Translations under genes and position numbers: made by a program
Notes under the pieces: generated by a model
The model's database searches: none
Seen by the model: only the letters and a program-made list of their open reading frames with translations
What the model was told of the DNA's origin: nothing
Part shown: piece by piece, positions 38,183 through 38,388 of the stretch
How the letters are laid out: each line of letters opens with the position of its first letter
How positions within the stretch are numbered: the stretch's first letter is position 1
From: Paeniroseomonas aquatica
GTDB taxonomy: Bacteria; Pseudomonadota; Alphaproteobacteria; Acetobacterales; Acetobacteraceae
Length of the DNA: 38,388 nucleotides
Assembly: GCF_030409335.1 (NCBI RefSeq)
Contig: NZ_JAUFPN010000186.1
Location: 1-38,388 of the forward strand
Reading direction: 5' to 3'

Positions 38183-38388
38183 TCAGAGCCACTACATCAC
38201 TATGAAGATCTGCCGTTTTGCAAAGACTCAGCTGAAGTGCGACGACGATATCTAGGCGTGGTCACCAAATCGGCGCTTGTTGCGGAAAACAAATAATCAA
38301 GAACTATCTCCGGACCTGTGGGATCGCCTGTCAAGGTAATGTCTGATCGGCTAGAGCACATTGAGGTTGCGCGGAATCGCGCGTTCTG
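38183..38388. other. Lower-GC segment after tRNA-Gln, possible island edge
   Basis: GC falls to roughly 50 percent (about 45 percent in 38281-38340) from over 70 percent just before. One frame is open from the tRNA end to a TAA at about 38294 and reads HHYEDLPFCKDSAEVRRRY and onward, without a family match or a start codon. A 17-codon ORF (ATG at 38202, MKICRFAKTQLKCDDDI) overlaps it. No integrase, transposase or clear repeat of the tRNA end is visible before the window stops. Confidence 0.55.

Noticed and set aside
1-38388. CRISPR array, insertion sequences, rRNA or plasmid/phage origins
   Set aside because: No regularly spaced repeats of CRISPR length, no transposase or integrase motifs, no rRNA sequence and no recognisable origin were seen.

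Overview
The window is very GC-rich (roughly 70-75 percent, with G/C at nearly every third codon position), so long antisense open frames are common and most are not genes. Organisation and gene content (orphan Bug-family binding proteins, LLM monooxygenases, D-amino-acid enzymes, a fosmidomycin-resistance-type MFS carrier, a tRNA-Arg(CCU) group I intron, ispE next to tRNA-Gln) suggest a chromosomal segment of an environmental alphaproteobacterium, most likely Acetobacteraceae of the Roseomonas type. That placement is inferred from gene content and composition, not from a marker gene.

Layout. 1-3660: end of an SH3-domain gene with a perfect hairpin, then a leftward aldolase/antiporter pair, a free-standing biotinyl-domain protein, a triple 23-bp repeat and a methyltransferase-like gene. 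3667-7327: leftward operon of amidohydrolase (N-acyl-D-amino-acid deacylase family), acyl-CoA-dehydrogenase-like flavoprotein and FAH/hydratase-fold enzyme. 7548-12860: polytopic membrane protein, degenerate type II dehydroquinase, DadA-like D-amino-acid oxidoreductase, N-carbamoyl-D-amino-acid hydrolase and a Bug binding protein; with the deacylase these form a D-amino-acid theme. 12989-16602: a small ORF, an Fsr-like MFS carrier, a carboxymuconolactone-decarboxylase-family protein, a branched-chain-amino-acid-type binding protein and a small glycine-zipper protein.

16689-24570: leftward LLM monooxygenase plus CinA-like protein, diverging from a tight rightward operon: a 19-codon ORF, a GMC oxidoreductase, two SDR dehydrogenases, a polysaccharide-deacetylase-fold hydrolase and a peptide/nickel-type binding protein. 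This looks like an oxidative route for an unidentified alcohol with its own uptake receptor. 24613-24921 is a tRNA-Arg(CCU) gene split in its anticodon loop by a 232-nt group I intron, and next to it lies a 940-residue RTX-type exoprotein with an embedded SGNH esterase.

28147-31861: leftward LLM oxygenase, MaoC dehydratase and enoyl-CoA hydratase, a rightward Bug protein, and the remnant of an ABC ATPase. 32013-33362: a frameshifted DUF305 gene and a His/Cys-rich small protein, a possible copper-handling pair. 33463-37171: an unknown protein coupled to a class II aldolase, a secreted protein made of two copies of one domain, and a TPR lipoprotein. 37183-38182: ispE and tRNA-Gln(UUG). Directly after that tRNA the GC content falls to about 50 percent, as expected at the edge of an integrated element.

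No CRISPR array, insertion sequence, transposase, integrase or rRNA was recognised. The most notable item is the intron-split tRNA, which standard bacterial tRNA annotation would probably miss.
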